Source: Streptococcus oralis
Lineage (GTDB): Bacteria; Bacillota; Bacilli; Lactobacillales; Streptococcaceae
NCBI RefSeq assembly: GCF_001983955.1
Contig: NZ_CP019562.1
Location: 1,488,001 to 1,552,000, forward strand
Reading direction: 5' to 3'
DNA length: 64,000 nucleotides
A program made the position numbers and the translations under genes. Each line of letters opens with the position of its first letter. The first letter of the stretch is position 1. This document shows positions 42,505 through 52,687 of this stretch, one piece after another. A model generated the notes under the pieces. That model saw only the letters and a list, made by a program, of their open reading frames with translations, did not search any database and was not told where the DNA came from.

Positions 42505-42960
42505 CTATCTACCTTTTTTCATGATGTATTTTCGTATAGGTGTTTCAACCATTTGAACGATTTCAAATCCTTCTTTTTGGTAAAGCTTGTGAGCTGTTTG
42601 ATTTGCCTCGTAGACATTTAGAGAAATAGTATCTATGTTTTCATTTTCAAAGGCCAAACTAACAAATTTCCTTAAAGCCTGGCTACCTAAGCCTTGTCCC
42701 TGTTTCTGGGGGTTGATAAAAAATCTCCCGATATGAAGATTCCTGTCTTCTAGCCTGATTTTCTGGATAAGCCCCACAAACTCTTGTCCATCAAAGATTG
42801 AAAAGATTCCTTCCAAATCTTGCAAGACTTGAATGGTCAAGGGAAAAGGAATCATTGGTCCCATCCATTGTTCTTGAAAGGATTTGCCAAGGGAGTTAGA
42901 CCATTGGCATACGAGTTGAGCACTTTCTGGGCTCACATTTTCTTCAAAACGAATTGTCAT
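42505..42960 (-). CDS. GNAT family N-acetyltransferase
   Basis: 151 aa with the acetyl-CoA-binding loop QKQGQGLGSQALRKFV and the C-terminal NVYEANQTAHKLYQKEGFEI typical of the GNAT fold. Substrate unknown. Divergent from cclA with about 70 bp between starts. Confidence 0.92.
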   Translation of the reverse strand: MTIRFEENVSPESAQLVCQWSNSLGKSFQEQWMGPMIPFPLTIQVLQDLEGIFSIFDGQEFVGLIQKIRLEDRNLHIGRFFINPQKQGQGLGSQALRKFVSLAFENENIDTISLNVYEANQTAHKLYQKEGFEIVQMVETPIRKYIMKKGR

Positions 42961-43014
42961 CTTGACCTCACCATCTTATCTATGTTTCTTTATTATACTA
43001 CTTCTCCTATTTTT

Positions 43015-43022
43015 TACGAATA
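43015..43022 (+). promoter_or_regulatory. ComX (SigX) combox of cclA
   Basis: TACGAATA preceded by a T run matches the late-competence sigma-X box exactly. It ends 7 bp before the cclA ATG, so the transcript should start at or within a few bases of the start codon. Confidence 0.88.
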
Positions 43023-43029
43023 GATAAGT

Positions 43030-43686
43030 ATGATTGATCTTTATTTTTTTCTTGTCGGGAGCATTCTCGCTTCTTTCTTGGGTTTGGTCATTGACCGTTT
43101 TCCAGAGCAGTCTATTATCTTTCCTTCTAGCCACTGCGATTCCTGTCAAACTCGCTTGCGTCCGCTAGATTTGATTCCTATCCTTTCGCAGGTGGTTAAT
43201 CGTTTTCGCTGTCGCTACTGCAAGATTCGCTATCCATTCTGGTATGCCCTCTTTGAACTAGGCTTAGGACTCCTCTTTCTAGCTTGGTCTTGGGGGTGGA
43301 TTTCCTTGGGTCAAGTCATCCTAATCACTGCTGGTTTGACCTTGGGCATCTACGACTTTCGCCATCAGGAATATCCCTTACTAGTCTGGCTGACGTTCCA
43401 TCTAATCCTCATGGCTTTCTGTGGTTGGAGTCTGATTATGCTCTTCTTCCTTGTTCTAGGAATCATAGCCCATTTTATCGATATTCGCATGGGCGCAGGG
43501 GATTTTCTCTTTCTGGCTTCTTGTGCTCTCGTCTTTAGCGCGACCGAATTACTCATCTTGATCCAGTTTGCTTCTGCGGCAGGGATTTTAGCCTTTCTTT
43601 CGCAAAAGAAAAAGGAAAGACTTCCTTTTGTGCCTTTCCTCTTACTTGCTACTTGTGTGATTATTTGGTGTAAATTAATATTGTAA
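43030..43686 (+). CDS. cclA: Type IV prepilin peptidase (competence)
   Basis: 218 aa membrane aspartyl protease that cleaves and methylates competence pseudopilins (ComGC-type). N-terminal zinc-finger pair CDSC and CRYC, catalytic aspartates in GIYDFRHQE and the GAGD motif, about six TM segments. No Shine-Dalgarno precedes the ATG and the combox lies directly upstream, suggesting leaderless translation. The last residues (CVIIWCKLIL) differ from a second copy of this gene's 3' end found at 44594-44717. Confidence 0.94.
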   Translation: MIDLYFFLVGSILASFLGLVIDRFPEQSIIFPSSHCDSCQTRLRPLDLIPILSQVVNRFRCRYCKIRYPFWYALFELGLGLLFLAWSWGWISLGQVILITAGLTLGIYDFRHQEYPLLVWLTFHLILMAFCGWSLIMLFFLVLGIIAHFIDIRMGAGDFLFLASCALVFSATELLILIQFASAAGILAFLSQKKKERLPFVPFLLLATCVIIWCKLIL

Positions 43687-43709
43687 ATCAAAACACAATA
43701 GTGTATACT
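43681..43709 (+). promoter_or_regulatory. Promoter of the ecsC-like gene
   Basis: TTGTAA (43681-43686), which coincides with the last codon and stop of cclA, 17-bp spacer, TATACT (43704-43709). Confidence 0.65.
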
Positions 43710-43737
43710 AATTATATCCATAACAAGGAGAATTATT

Positions 43738-44454
43738 ATGAAATTCGAATTACCAAACATCAATTTTGAATTACCAAAACTAGATGTCCCAAAAATTGAT
43801 GAAAATTCTATGATGCAAGTCCTAGATTGGGCATACGATACAACTATTAATGGAATTCCTGGACAGAAAACTATTCAAGAATTAGCAGATGACTATCTTA
43901 AATATGATGATGTTGATACTGCCATTTCTAAAATGATTACTTTTCAAACCAGTAAGGCCGCTCTCTCTGGCTTTGTCACTGGTTTCGGAGGTTTTTTGAC
44001 ACTACCAGTAACTATTCCTGCAAATATTACATCTGTCATTCTCGTTCAAATGAGGATGATTGCAACTATTGCCTATATGCGTGGATATGACCTAAAAAGT
44101 GACCAGGTTCAGACCTTTGTATATGCGGCACTTACAGGAACTACTGTAGCTGATATTGCCAAGAAAGCTGGAATTGTAGTTGCTGAAAAATTGGCTCAAG
44201 GCATGATTAAAAAAGTTCCTGGAGAGGTGCTAAAGAAAATCAATCAAGCAGTTGGATTCAGATTAGTCACAAAATTTGGAGAAAAGGGAGTAGTAAATCT
44301 AGGAAAAATGATTCCTGTTGCAGGTGCACTTATTGGTGCAGGAGTTGATACTGTTTCTACACAAGTTATTGCAAATCATGCACTAAGCGTTTTCACACCT
44401 AACGGAATTAATCTTGGAGACAATTTGATCATTGATATAGACGAAATACAATAA
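43738..44454 (+). CDS. EcsC family protein
   Basis: 238 aa in the EcsC-like family (PF12787 type): central amphipathic/hydrophobic GFVTGFGGFLTLPVTIPANI and ITSVILVQMRMIATIAYMRG, then VQTFVYAALTGTTVADIAK and MIPVAGALIGAGVDTVST. AAGGAG precedes the ATG; own promoter and terminator. It is bounded by cclA upstream and a duplicate of the cclA 3' end downstream, so it looks inserted. The function of this family is poorly known; members associate with membranes. Confidence 0.88.
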   Translation: MKFELPNINFELPKLDVPKIDENSMMQVLDWAYDTTINGIPGQKTIQELADDYLKYDDVDTAISKMITFQTSKAALSGFVTGFGGFLTLPVTIPANITSVILVQMRMIATIAYMRGYDLKSDQVQTFVYAALTGTTVADIAKKAGIVVAEKLAQGMIKKVPGEVLKKINQAVGFRLVTKFGEKGVVNLGKMIPVAGALIGAGVDTVSTQVIANHALSVFTPNGINLGDNLIIDIDEIQ

Positions 44455-44511
44455 CTCCCTTATTTCTATTTTAATATATTTTGTTTATCGGTTTAAATAC
44501 ACCATATTATT

Positions 44512-44538
44512 GCTCTCTTACTCTTAGAGGGCTTTTTT
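44512..44538 (+). terminator. Terminator of the ecsC-like gene
   Basis: GCTCTCT-TACTCTT-AGAGGGC (one G-T pair) then TTTTTT. Confidence 0.8.
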
Positions 44539-44593
44539 ACACATTTAAAATCTTCTAAACTGATTTCAATAACTAAATCAAAGTACTTTCGTA

Positions 44594-44717
44594 GCTTTCT
44601 GCGGCAGGGATTTTAGCCTTTCTCCTGCAAAAGAAAAAGGAAAGACTTCCTTTTGTGCCTTTCCTCTTACTTGCTACTTGTTTGATTATTTTTGGTAAGC
44701 TACTGCTTGTTTGATAA
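44594..44717 (+). pseudogene. Remnant of the cclA 3' end
   Basis: About 105 bp (44594-44699) repeat the cclA tail at 43570-43673 with few differences (TTTCG/TCCTG, GTG/TTT, TTTGG/TTTTTGG). In frame it reads [16 protein letters not shown] and stops, running convergently over the trpA 3' end. This looks like the ancestral cclA terminus left behind after a cclA-ecsC segment was inserted. Confidence 0.8.
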
Positions 44718-45462
44718 AGTTCTCAATCGGCTCTCCTTGGTGGAGAGCTTTTACAATTTTCGAACCGACGATAACGCCATCTGATACCGCATTGAAGCGT
44801 TCCACATCGGCTTGACTAGATACGCCAAAACCTGTCAAGACTGGGATATCTGCTACTTGATGCAGTTGCAACAAGTGCTTGTTCAAGTCTACTCGGTAAT
44901 TGCCTGATTTCCCTGTCACCCCATTGATGGCAACGGCATAGATAAAACCTTCCGCTCCCTTGATCAACTCTTTCTGACGCTCAAGTCCTGTCGTCAAACT
45001 AACTAGGGGAATTAAAGCGATATCTGTGTCTGCCAAAAAAGGCTCCACAAAGTTGGCATGTTCATGAGGCAGGTCTGGGATAATCAATCCCTTAACGGCT
45101 GTACCTGTCAGATCTTTGACAAATTTCTCCACACCGTACTGAAAGAGGGGGTTAAAGTAGGTCATGATGACCAGTGGCACCTCAGTCTGAATGGTTTTCA
45201 AGGTTTCAACCAAAGTCTGGGTAGAAGTCCCGCGAGCTAGACTGCGCAAGCCTGCTTCTTCGATCACAGGTCCATCTGCAACAGGATCTGAAAAGGGAAT
45301 GCCCACTTCAATAGCTGAAACACCCAAATCTTCTAAAAAGTGGATTGTTTCACCGAGACCTTCCAAACCTTTTTCATGGTCTCCAGCCATGATATAGGGA
45401 ACGAAAATTCCTTTTCCGGTTGCTTTGATAGCATTCAATTTTTCTGTTAGTGTCTTAGGCAT
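44686..45462 (-). CDS. trpA: Tryptophan synthase alpha chain
   Basis: 258 aa TIM barrel cleaving indole-3-glycerol phosphate to indole. Catalytic Glu in [18 protein letters not shown] and Asp in IIPDLPHEH. The frame is open to 45549, but the ATG at 45462 ([12 protein letters not shown]) overlaps the trpB stop by 8 bp and has AAGGGAG upstream. Last gene of the operon; its 3' end overlaps the cclA remnant. Confidence 0.97.
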   Translation of the reverse strand: MPKTLTEKLNAIKATGKGIFVPYIMAGDHEKGLEGLGETIHFLEDLGVSAIEVGIPFSDPVADGPVIEEAGLRSLARGTSTQTLVETLKTIQTEVPLVIMTYFNPLFQYGVEKFVKDLTGTAVKGLIIPDLPHEHANFVEPFLADTDIALIPLVSLTTGLERQKELIKGAEGFIYAVAINGVTGKSGNYRVDLNKHLLQLHQVADIPVLTGFGVSSQADVERFNAVSDGVIVGSKIVKALHQGEPIENFIKQAVAYQK

Positions 45463-46678
45463 GGGCTTCTCCCTTCTTTGCTGCATCTGCTTCCAAGCGG
45501 TCTTTGACTTGGACCACATCCTTGTCCCCACGACCTGATAGACAGACAATCATGGATTTGTCTGGACCGAGTTCTTTGGCCAATTTCACTGCAAAAGCGA
45601 TAGCATGGCTAGATTCCAAGGCTGGGATAATCCCTTCCACACGAGACAAGAGTTGGAACCCTTCCAAGGCTTCTTCGTCTGTCACAGGAGCATAGTTGGC
45701 ACGTTTAATATCGTGGTAGTGAGAATGTTCTGGACCGATACCAGGATAGTCCAAACCTGCTGAGATAGAGAAGGCTTCAAGAATTTGACCATGCGCATCT
45801 TGGAGCACATCCATAAGAGAACCATGGAGAACACCTGGACGTCCCTTGGTCAAGGTAGCTGCGTGGTGCTCTGTATCCACACCAAGTCCAGCTGCTTCAG
45901 CCCCATACATGGCTACTGACTCATCTTCTACAAAGGGATGGAAGAGTCCGATAGCATTAGAACCACCACCAACACAGGCTACTAGGGCATCTGGTAGGGC
46001 TTGGCCTGTCAAGTCACGGTACTGTTGTTTAGCCTCTCGACCGATGACACTTTGGAAGTCACGAACGATTTCTGGGAAAGGATGAGGCCCCAAGGCAGAA
46101 CCAAGGATATAGTGAGTATCATCAATGTTAGCTACCCATGAACGAAGGGCTGCATTAACTGCATCCTTGAGCACGCGCGAACCATCTGTCACGGCCTCTA
46201 CCTTGGCTCCCAAAAGCTCCATCCTGAAAACATTGAGGGCTTGGCGTTTGACATCCTCTTCACCCATGTAGATGGTACATTCCATGTTGAAGAGAGCTGC
46301 AGCAGTTGCAGTTGCCACACCGTGCTGACCAGCACCTGTTTCAGCGATAATTTTCTTTTTACCCATGCGTCTAGCCAGAAGAACCTGTCCCAAGGCATTG
46401 TTAATCTTGTGGGCACCTGTATGGTTGAGGTCTTCCCGTTTGAGGTAAATCTTGGCTCCGCCGATATGCTGGGTCAAGTTTTTTGCGTAGTAAAGGGGAG
46501 TTTCACGCCCTACATACTGACGCAAGAGTTGGTTTAATTCCTCTTGGAAACTTGGGTCTGCTTGACTTTCGCGGTAGGCCTTCTCCAACTCCAAAACTGC
46601 TGTCATCAATGTTTCTGGGACGAAACGTCCGCCGAATTTTCCGTAAAATCCATCTTTATTTGGTTCTTGATATGCCAT
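45455..46678 (-). CDS. trpB: Tryptophan synthase beta chain (operon copy)
   Basis: 407 aa PLP enzyme joining indole and serine. PLP lysine in the [20 protein letters not shown] segment, GGGSNA phosphate-binding loop and [17 protein letters not shown]. Overlaps trpF by 23 bp and trpA by 8 bp. A second trpB lies at 51472-52650. Confidence 0.97.
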   Translation of the reverse strand: MAYQEPNKDGFYGKFGGRFVPETLMTAVLELEKAYRESQADPSFQEELNQLLRQYVGRETPLYYAKNLTQHIGGAKIYLKREDLNHTGAHKINNALGQVLLARRMGKKKIIAETGAGQHGVATATAAALFNMECTIYMGEEDVKRQALNVFRMELLGAKVEAVTDGSRVLKDAVNAALRSWVANIDDTHYILGSALGPHPFPEIVRDFQSVIGREAKQQYRDLTGQALPDALVACVGGGSNAIGLFHPFVEDESVAMYGAEAAGLGVDTEHHAATLTKGRPGVLHGSLMDVLQDAHGQILEAFSISAGLDYPGIGPEHSHYHDIKRANYAPVTDEEALEGFQLLSRVEGIIPALESSHAIAFAVKLAKELGPDKSMIVCLSGRGDKDVVQVKDRLEADAAKKGEAHA

Positions 46679-47255
46679 TCTTTGCCCTCTCTATAAATCT
46701 TCTAATCTTTTCCTGATCTTTTTGTCCATCTGTCTCCACTCCGCTCGATACATCTACTGCATAGGGAGCAAAGTGTTGAATTGCTTTTACTACATTATCT
46801 TCATTAAGCCCACCTGCGATAAAGAAGGGCTGAGCTAGTCCTGTCGTATCCAGTTGGCCCCAGTCAAATGTCTGACCACTTCCTGCCACAGGAGCATCAA
46901 AGAGTAGATAATCTGCCCGAGAATGAGGCACATGACCATCTCCATCCACCTGCACCGCCTGAATGCTGGCACAAGGTAAATCCTCAAGCAAATCATCCCC
47001 TACCTGACCATGAACTTGAACCAAGTCCAAGCCAACTTTGTCAATCGCTTCTAGCAGTTGAGCTCGACTTGGTGAAACAAATACACCAACCTTTTTAACA
47101 TTGACAGGAATGAGCTTTGCCAGCTCAGCAGCTTGTTCCAAGGTCACCTGCCTTTTACTAGGTGCGAAGACAAAACCGATGTAATTCGCCTCTGCTGATA
47201 CGGCTGTCTCTACCGCTTCTTTGGTCGATAGTCCACAAATCTTAACCTTTGTCAA
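46656..47255 (-). CDS. trpF: Phosphoribosylanthranilate isomerase
   Basis: 199 aa TIM barrel. The start is most likely TTG at 47255 (read [11 protein letters not shown]), since AAGGAG lies 7 bp upstream and the active-site Cys motif KVKICG must be at the N-terminus. The only in-frame ATG (47285) adds ten residues unlike the family. Overlaps the trpC 3' end by 14 bp. C-terminal [13 protein letters not shown] is typical. Confidence 0.94.
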   Translation of the reverse strand: MTKVKICGLSTKEAVETAVSAEANYIGFVFAPSKRQVTLEQAAELAKLIPVNVKKVGVFVSPSRAQLLEAIDKVGLDLVQVHGQVGDDLLEDLPCASIQAVQVDGDGHVPHSRADYLLFDAPVAGSGQTFDWGQLDTTGLAQPFFIAGGLNEDNVVKAIQHFAPYAVDVSSGVETDGQKDQEKIRRFIERAKNGISRTK

Positions 47256-48009
47256 TCTGCAACTCCTTGATTCTTTGAGCCACATCCTCTGCCTGCATAA
47301 GAGCTGTCCCTACCAAAATTCCGTTAAAGTACGGTGCTACTCGTTCCGCATCCTGCCCTGTGAAAATAGCAGATTCAGATATGTACAAGCAATCATCTTT
47401 GAAGTGTTTAGCCAAGTCTACACTGGTCTGCAAGTCGACTTCAAAGGTGGTCAAATTGCGGTTGTTGACCCCGATAATCTCCGCTCCAAGTCTGTGGGCC
47501 ACTTCCAGTTCAGCTAGATTGTGAGTCTCCGCCAAGACTTCCAGACCAAGCTCTGTCGCGTAGTCGTACAGTTCCTTGAGGCGTTCTTCTGACAAGGCCG
47601 CGACGATGAGCAAGATAACTGTCGCGCCGGCATTGCGAGCACGGATGATTTGCTTTTCATCGATGATAAAGTCCTTGTTGAGCGTTGGAATGTTTACCTG
47701 ACTGGAAATCTCCCGTAAATAATCCAAATGCCCTTTAAAGAAAACTTCATCTGTCAAAACTGAAATCATCACTGCGCCATTCGCTTCATAAGTCTGGGCC
47801 TGTTGCACAATATCCACATCGAGATTGATATCTCCCAGACTAGGGCTAGCTTTCTTGACTTCTGCAATCACCTGCAAACGGTCTTGATGATGCTTCAAAA
47901 ATTCACCCAAGCGATAGGTTTGGCGCAAGGGCTGGATTTGCTCCAGCTCCATCTGCTCAACCTCACGCGCCTTCTGATCCAAAATTCGTGCTAAAAATTC
48001 CTGACTCAT
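47242..48009 (-). CDS. trpC: Indole-3-glycerol phosphate synthase
   Basis: 255 aa. Motif [15 protein letters not shown], active-site residues in [11 protein letters not shown] and [20 protein letters not shown] near the C-terminus. Overlaps trpD by 4 bp. Confidence 0.96.
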   Translation of the reverse strand: MSQEFLARILDQKAREVEQMELEQIQPLRQTYRLGEFLKHHQDRLQVIAEVKKASPSLGDINLDVDIVQQAQTYEANGAVMISVLTDEVFFKGHLDYLREISSQVNIPTLNKDFIIDEKQIIRARNAGATVILLIVAALSEERLKELYDYATELGLEVLAETHNLAELEVAHRLGAEIIGVNNRNLTTFEVDLQTSVDLAKHFKDDCLYISESAIFTGQDAERVAPYFNGILVGTALMQAEDVAQRIKELQIDKG

Positions 48010-49010
48010 TTTTGGTACTCCTGTAACAGTCTAAGTTTTTCTAGGGCCTTGCCACTAGCAATGACTTCGCGAGCCAAGGCAACTCCTTCCTTGATATTAT
48101 CTACCTTACCATTAGCATAGAAACCAAGACCAGCATTTAAAACTGTAGTTTCCAAGAATGGACTTGGTTCATTTTTAAGAACGCTAAGCAAAATTTCTGC
48201 ATTTTCCTGAGCGTTTCCTCCTCGAATGTCCTCAATTGCAATGCGTTCCATTCCCAAATCCTCTGGAGTGAAGCTTGACAAGGTTATTTCGCCATTTTCA
48301 AGAAGAGCAATATTGGTTGTTCCGTTCAAGCCAGCTTCATCAAGCCCTTCTGGTCCAGCAACTACGATTGCACGTTTGCGACCCATATTTTTCAATACCT
48401 GAGCTGTACTTTCTAGCAGTTCTGGACGACTAATACCAAGCAACTGTGTTTCCAAGGCCATTGGATGAATCAGTGGACCAGTCAAGTTCATAATCGTTGG
48501 AATTCCCAACTCCAAACGAGCGGGCATGATGTATTTCATTGCTGGGTGCATATTTTTAGCGAAGAGAAAGACGATTCCAGTTTTATCGAAAACCTTACCA
48601 AGTTCAGCTGGTTTGAGGTCTAGATTGATACCCAAGGCTTGAAGGACATCTGCCGAACCCGATTTAGAAGAAATCGAACGGTTACCGTGCTTGGCCATAT
48701 GAATGCCGCCACCAGCCAAGACAAAGGCTGCAGTTGTCGAAATGTTAAAGCTGAAGGACTTGTCCCCACCAGTACCACAGTTGTCCATAGCGTCATGGAT
48801 TTCAGTTGGAATGTGTTGGGCATGGCCTCTCATGACTTGGGCAATGGCTGTGCGTTCTTCCGGTGTTTCCCCCTTCATCTTAAGTGCCAAGAGGAGAGAA
48901 GCAATCTGCGCTTCAGTGACACGTCCAGTAACGATACGCTCAATGACATCCGTCATTTCCACACCTGATAAATTTTCAAATTTTGCTAATTTCTCAATAA
49001 TCTCTTTCAT
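48006..49010 (-). CDS. trpD: Anthranilate phosphoribosyltransferase
   Basis: 334 aa. Motifs [17 protein letters not shown] (PRPP site), [18 protein letters not shown] and [19 protein letters not shown]. 10 bp downstream of trpG. Confidence 0.96.
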   Translation of the reverse strand: MKEIIEKLAKFENLSGVEMTDVIERIVTGRVTEAQIASLLLALKMKGETPEERTAIAQVMRGHAQHIPTEIHDAMDNCGTGGDKSFSFNISTTAAFVLAGGGIHMAKHGNRSISSKSGSADVLQALGINLDLKPAELGKVFDKTGIVFLFAKNMHPAMKYIMPARLELGIPTIMNLTGPLIHPMALETQLLGISRPELLESTAQVLKNMGRKRAIVVAGPEGLDEAGLNGTTNIALLENGEITLSSFTPEDLGMERIAIEDIRGGNAQENAEILLSVLKNEPSPFLETTVLNAGLGFYANGKVDNIKEGVALAREVIASGKALEKLRLLQEYQK

Positions 49011-49020
49011 CCTAGTTTCC

Positions 49021-49587
49021 TCACTTTACAACCTTCTCGATAAAATTTCGAATAGAAGACAAGCCGTCTGGCGTTCCGATACTCTCTGGATGGTACTGGA
49101 AGCCATAAATTGGAAGGGTTTTGTGTTGAATTCCCATAATGGTCTGGTCATCAGTCGAACGAGCTGTCACTTCAAAGTCTTCAGGCATTTCTTCAATCAA
49201 AATACTGTGATAACGCATGACTGGACGACCATCCTCAATGCCTTGATAGAGTACAGATGGCGCTTCAAAGCTGATATTGCTCTGTTTCCCATGCATGACT
49301 TTTGGAGCCAAGCCTAGCTTCCCACCAAAGACTTCTGCGATAGCTTGGTGACCCAAACAAATCCCTAGAATCGGCTTCTTACCTGCAAAGTCACGAATCA
49401 TATCTTCCATCTTTCCAGCATCAACCGGCCAACCAGGACCGGGAGAAAAGACCAGACCATCTGCTTTTTCAGCTTCTTCATACAGCTTGGGATCATCATT
49501 TCTCAAGACCTGCACTTCTGCAAAATTCCCAATGTACTGCGCCAAGTTATAGGTAAAAGAATCATAGTTATCAATCAATAAAATCAT
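49021..49587 (-). CDS. trpG: Anthranilate synthase component II (glutamine amidotransferase)
   Basis: 188 aa class I amidotransferase with nucleophile GICLGHQA, oxyanion motif [11 protein letters not shown] and catalytic His-Glu in [11 protein letters not shown]. Overlaps trpE by 4 bp. It may also serve folate synthesis if pabA is absent. Confidence 0.96.
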   Translation of the reverse strand: MILLIDNYDSFTYNLAQYIGNFAEVQVLRNDDPKLYEEAEKADGLVFSPGPGWPVDAGKMEDMIRDFAGKKPILGICLGHQAIAEVFGGKLGLAPKVMHGKQSNISFEAPSVLYQGIEDGRPVMRYHSILIEEMPEDFEVTARSTDDQTIMGIQHKTLPIYGFQYHPESIGTPDGLSSIRNFIEKVVK

Positions 49588-50945
49588 GGTCTTAGTTCTC
49601 CAATTCTAGTCATAGATTTAGCCTTGTTAATGGTTTCTTGGTATTCGTTTTGGGCAATAGAGTCATAGACAATCCCTGCCCCAGCCTGCACATAGGCTGT
49701 TTGATTCTTGAGAATCATAGTTCGGATGGCAATGGCGAAATCCATATCGCCCGTCGCAGACAAGTAGCCGATTGCTCCTGCGTATACGCCTCGTTTTTCC
49801 GTCTCCAGTTCATAGATCCGTCTCATGGCCCGAATCTTTGGTGCTCCTGAAACTGTTCCAGCTGGAAGTGTAGCTTTCAAGGCATCCATGGCAGTGAGTT
49901 CTGGAAGCAAACGTCCCTTGACCACGCTGGTCAAATGCATGACATAGCGGAAGAGCTCCACTTCCATATACTTGGTGACTTGGACACTTGCCGTTTCAGC
50001 AATTCTACCGATATCGTTACGCCCCAAGTCTACTAACATTCGATGTTCTGCTGTTTCCTTCTCATCAGAAAGCAGGTCTGTCGCCAAGGCCTTGTCCTCT
50101 TCATCCGTAGCCCCTCTTGGCCGTGTACCGGCAATCGGATTGGTTGTCACGATGCCATTTTTAACTGAAACCAAACTTTCTGGACTGGCACCGATGATTT
50201 GATAATCCCCAAAGTCATAGAAATAGAGGTAATTAGATGGATTGGTCACGCGGAGATTTCTGTAGAAGTCAAATGGATTTCCAGTAACTTCTGCTGAGAA
50301 GCGTTGACTGAGCACACATTGGAACATATCACCATTACGAATCAAGCCACGAGCTGTTTCGACCATTTGCTCAAACTTCTGAGGAGCGATATGCAGTTTG
50401 AAGTCTAGCGGAGATAAATCCAAGTCTTCAAATTCATTTGAAGCAGGAATGCGTAATTCCTCAAGCACTTGGTTCAAGGCTTCTTGCAAATCTTCTTGAC
50501 TACGCTCGCTGTAAAGAGCATCTTCGATGACATGGATTTTTTCCTTCTTATGGTCAAAGACCACATAACTCTCATAGACAAAGAAATGCATGTCTGGCGT
50601 CCCAATGGTATCTTCAGGGATTTGACCGATTTCTTCATAGAGCGAAATCATATCGTAACCGACAAAGCCAATAGCTCCCCCACCAAAAGGTAGGTCTGAA
50701 TGATGCTGGCTCTTATGAGTTACTTCATAAAGGTAATCCAAGGGATCCCGATCAATCACTTGACCATTTTGATAAAGGACTCCATTTTCAAACTTAATCT
50801 CAAAAACCGGATTATAGGCTAGGATAGAAAAACGAGCGGTTTCCTTGTCTCTCGGAATACTCTCTAAGATCACCTTGTGTTGCCCCTTTAGGCGCATATA
50901 AGCCAAGATTGGTGATAAGACATCTCCATGAATGATTCGTTCCAT
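49584..50945 (-). CDS. trpE: Anthranilate synthase component I
   Basis: 453 aa chorismate-binding enzyme, first of the operon. C-terminal motifs NPSNYLYFYDFGDYQIIGASPE, NPIAGTRPRGAT, LVDLGRNDIGR and LPAGTVSGAPKIRAM. N-terminal feedback region ESIPRDKETARFSILAYNPV carries an ES-x-R pattern in place of the LLES motif. Confidence 0.96.
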   Translation of the reverse strand: MERIIHGDVLSPILAYMRLKGQHKVILESIPRDKETARFSILAYNPVFEIKFENGVLYQNGQVIDRDPLDYLYEVTHKSQHHSDLPFGGGAIGFVGYDMISLYEEIGQIPEDTIGTPDMHFFVYESYVVFDHKKEKIHVIEDALYSERSQEDLQEALNQVLEELRIPASNEFEDLDLSPLDFKLHIAPQKFEQMVETARGLIRNGDMFQCVLSQRFSAEVTGNPFDFYRNLRVTNPSNYLYFYDFGDYQIIGASPESLVSVKNGIVTTNPIAGTRPRGATDEEDKALATDLLSDEKETAEHRMLVDLGRNDIGRIAETASVQVTKYMEVELFRYVMHLTSVVKGRLLPELTAMDALKATLPAGTVSGAPKIRAMRRIYELETEKRGVYAGAIGYLSATGDMDFAIAIRTMILKNQTAYVQAGAGIVYDSIAQNEYQETINKAKSMTRIGELRP

Positions 50946-50992
50946 TGCAATTTCCCTTTCAATTTCTTATTTTTAATTTTTGGTCTTTTTTC

Positions 50993-51126
50993 TATTTCCC
51001 TTAAATAGTGCGGACGGGAGCAACTTTCTCCGAAATTTCATCCCTAATTTTCGAGACTTAGGTCTCAAAAATTCCGTTCTAGAGAAGCATCTTTGCTTCT
51101 CTAGAATACCACTATAGCGGGAAATA
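50993..51126 (+). repeat. Structured repeat element, copy 1
   Basis: 134 bp bounded by TATTTCCC and GGGAAATA. Shares two long conserved blocks with 61597-61731 but carries its own 13-bp perfect inner stem (51077-51089 with 51094-51106). Lies between the T-box terminator and trpE, in reverse orientation to trpE. Not BOX. Identity unknown. Confidence 0.8.
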
Positions 51127-51221
51127 GCGGGTCAATGCTCACTTCGTTAGCAAATATTTTATAGAAATCTATCTAATGATGAAGCATAATTTAAAACTGA
51201 TGACCATATCTACGATAAATA

Positions 51222-51471
51222 TATAAAAATCCCCACGCAAAATAACTTGCGTGAGGACGAAATTCGCGGTGCCACCTCAATTATAGGATTTCCCCTATCT
51301 CTCATTCCTGTCTCAGAACCTTCCTGTAACAGGCTGTGCGATAAAGGGCACTCCCTTGAGAATTATGTTTTCTTCTCTCGTTTCAAATGGACCCAACCTT
51401 ACAGCTTTCTCTGCTTGCTTCCAGCAACCACAAGCTCTCTGTGAGAGAAAAGACTGTAATTTTTCCATCTA
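51222..51471 (-). promoter_or_regulatory. T-box riboswitch leader of trpEGDCFBA
   Basis: The T-box sequence GAGGTGGCACCGCG is at 51265-51278 (minus). A GC-rich terminator CCTCACGCAA-GTTATT-TTGCGTGGGG with T run is at 51222-51256, and Stem I features AGAGAGC and CTTGTGGTTGCTGGAAGCAAG lie upstream. A TGG triplet at 51393-51395 is in a plausible specifier position, fitting tRNA-Trp. The leader starts directly after the trpB2 stop codon, with no convincing promoter of its own. Confidence 0.88.
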
Positions 51472-52650
51472 TTATTTTTTAGCTTCTAGGTAGTCTGCAA
51501 TCGCAGCTACGTCCTTGTCTCCACGACCAGAGACATTGATGATGATAATGTCATCTTTACTTAGTTTCGGTGCACGTTTAACCGCTTCTGCGATAGCATG
51601 CGAACTTTCGATCGCTGGGATAATCCCTTCTGTCTTGCTGAGAAGGAGCAAGGCTTGAACAGCTTCTTCGTCTGTCGCTGCTACGTATTCTACGCGGCCT
51701 GAATCTTTAAAGTAGGCGTGTTCTGGGCCAACCCCTGGATAGTCCAAACCAGCTGAGATAGAGTAAACTGGCGCCAGCTCTCCATCTTCCTTAAAGACTG
51801 CATAGGTCTTCATGCCGTCGACAATTCCGATACTACCTTTTGTCATAGTAGCTGCGTGCTTGTCTGTATCAAGTCCATGACCAGCAGCTTCGACCCCAAC
51901 CAATTTGACTTCTTCATCAGCCACATACTGTGAAAAAGCACCGATAGCATTCGAACCACCACCTACACAGGCAATGACATAGTCTGGTAAACGGCCTTCT
52001 TTTTCTAAGATTTGACGGCGAGATTCTTCACTGATGACCTTTTGGAATTCATGAACAATTGTAGGATAAGGATGAGGGCCTACAGCAGATCCCAAAACGT
52101 AGAAGGCTTCAAGGTCATTCATCCATGCTCCAAAGGCTGCATCGACCGCATCCTTAAGAGTTCGTGTCCCCGTTTCAACTGCGTGAACAGTCGCTCCCAT
52201 CATCTCCATACGGAAAACATTGAGACGTTGACGCTCCACATCTTCTGCCCCCATGTAGACATCACAGGCCATACCAAACTTGGCTGCAGCAGCCGCTGTC
52301 GCAACACCGTGCTGACCAGCTCCTGTTTCTGCAATCACTCGTTTTTTGCCCATACGTTTGGCAAGAAGAATTTGCCCTAAAACGTTGTTGAGCTTGTGAG
52401 AACCAAGGTGATTAAGGTCTTCGCGCTTGAGATAAATCTTAGCTCCACCTAGGTGGTCTGTCAAACTTTCCGCAAAATAAAGCGGTGTTTCGCGACCGGA
52501 ATAGTCTTTTAAGTAATGACGAAATTCTGCCAAAAACTCTGGATCATCCTTGTATTTATCAAATGTCACTTCTAACTCATCCAACAAAGCCTGAATCGGC
52601 TCCGGTACAAAACTACCACCAAATTGTCCAAAATATCCTTTAGTTGTCAT
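51472..52650 (-). CDS. trpB: Tryptophan synthase beta chain, second copy
   Basis: 392 aa, canonical TrpB1-type with all motifs ([49 protein letters not shown]) but clearly diverged from the operon copy. It ends LEAKK and is shorter at the C-terminus. It has its own promoter and T-box and sits immediately upstream of the trpE T-box. It may salvage indole or form a complex with TrpA under different conditions. An extra trpB at this place is not something I recall from pneumococcus. Confidence 0.94.
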   Translation of the reverse strand: MTTKGYFGQFGGSFVPEPIQALLDELEVTFDKYKDDPEFLAEFRHYLKDYSGRETPLYFAESLTDHLGGAKIYLKREDLNHLGSHKLNNVLGQILLAKRMGKKRVIAETGAGQHGVATAAAAAKFGMACDVYMGAEDVERQRLNVFRMEMMGATVHAVETGTRTLKDAVDAAFGAWMNDLEAFYVLGSAVGPHPYPTIVHEFQKVISEESRRQILEKEGRLPDYVIACVGGGSNAIGAFSQYVADEEVKLVGVEAAGHGLDTDKHAATMTKGSIGIVDGMKTYAVFKEDGELAPVYSISAGLDYPGVGPEHAYFKDSGRVEYVAATDEEAVQALLLLSKTEGIIPAIESSHAIAEAVKRAPKLSKDDIIIINVSGRGDKDVAAIADYLEAKK

Positions 52651-52687
52651 AAAATTTTTCCTCTTTCAGTATTAATTTAAAGATATG

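Noticed and set aside
50993..51126. Copy 1 of the repeat as a second terminator of the T-box leader
   Set aside because: Its stems are not followed by a T run in the direction of trpE, and a complete T-box terminator already exists at 51222-51256.
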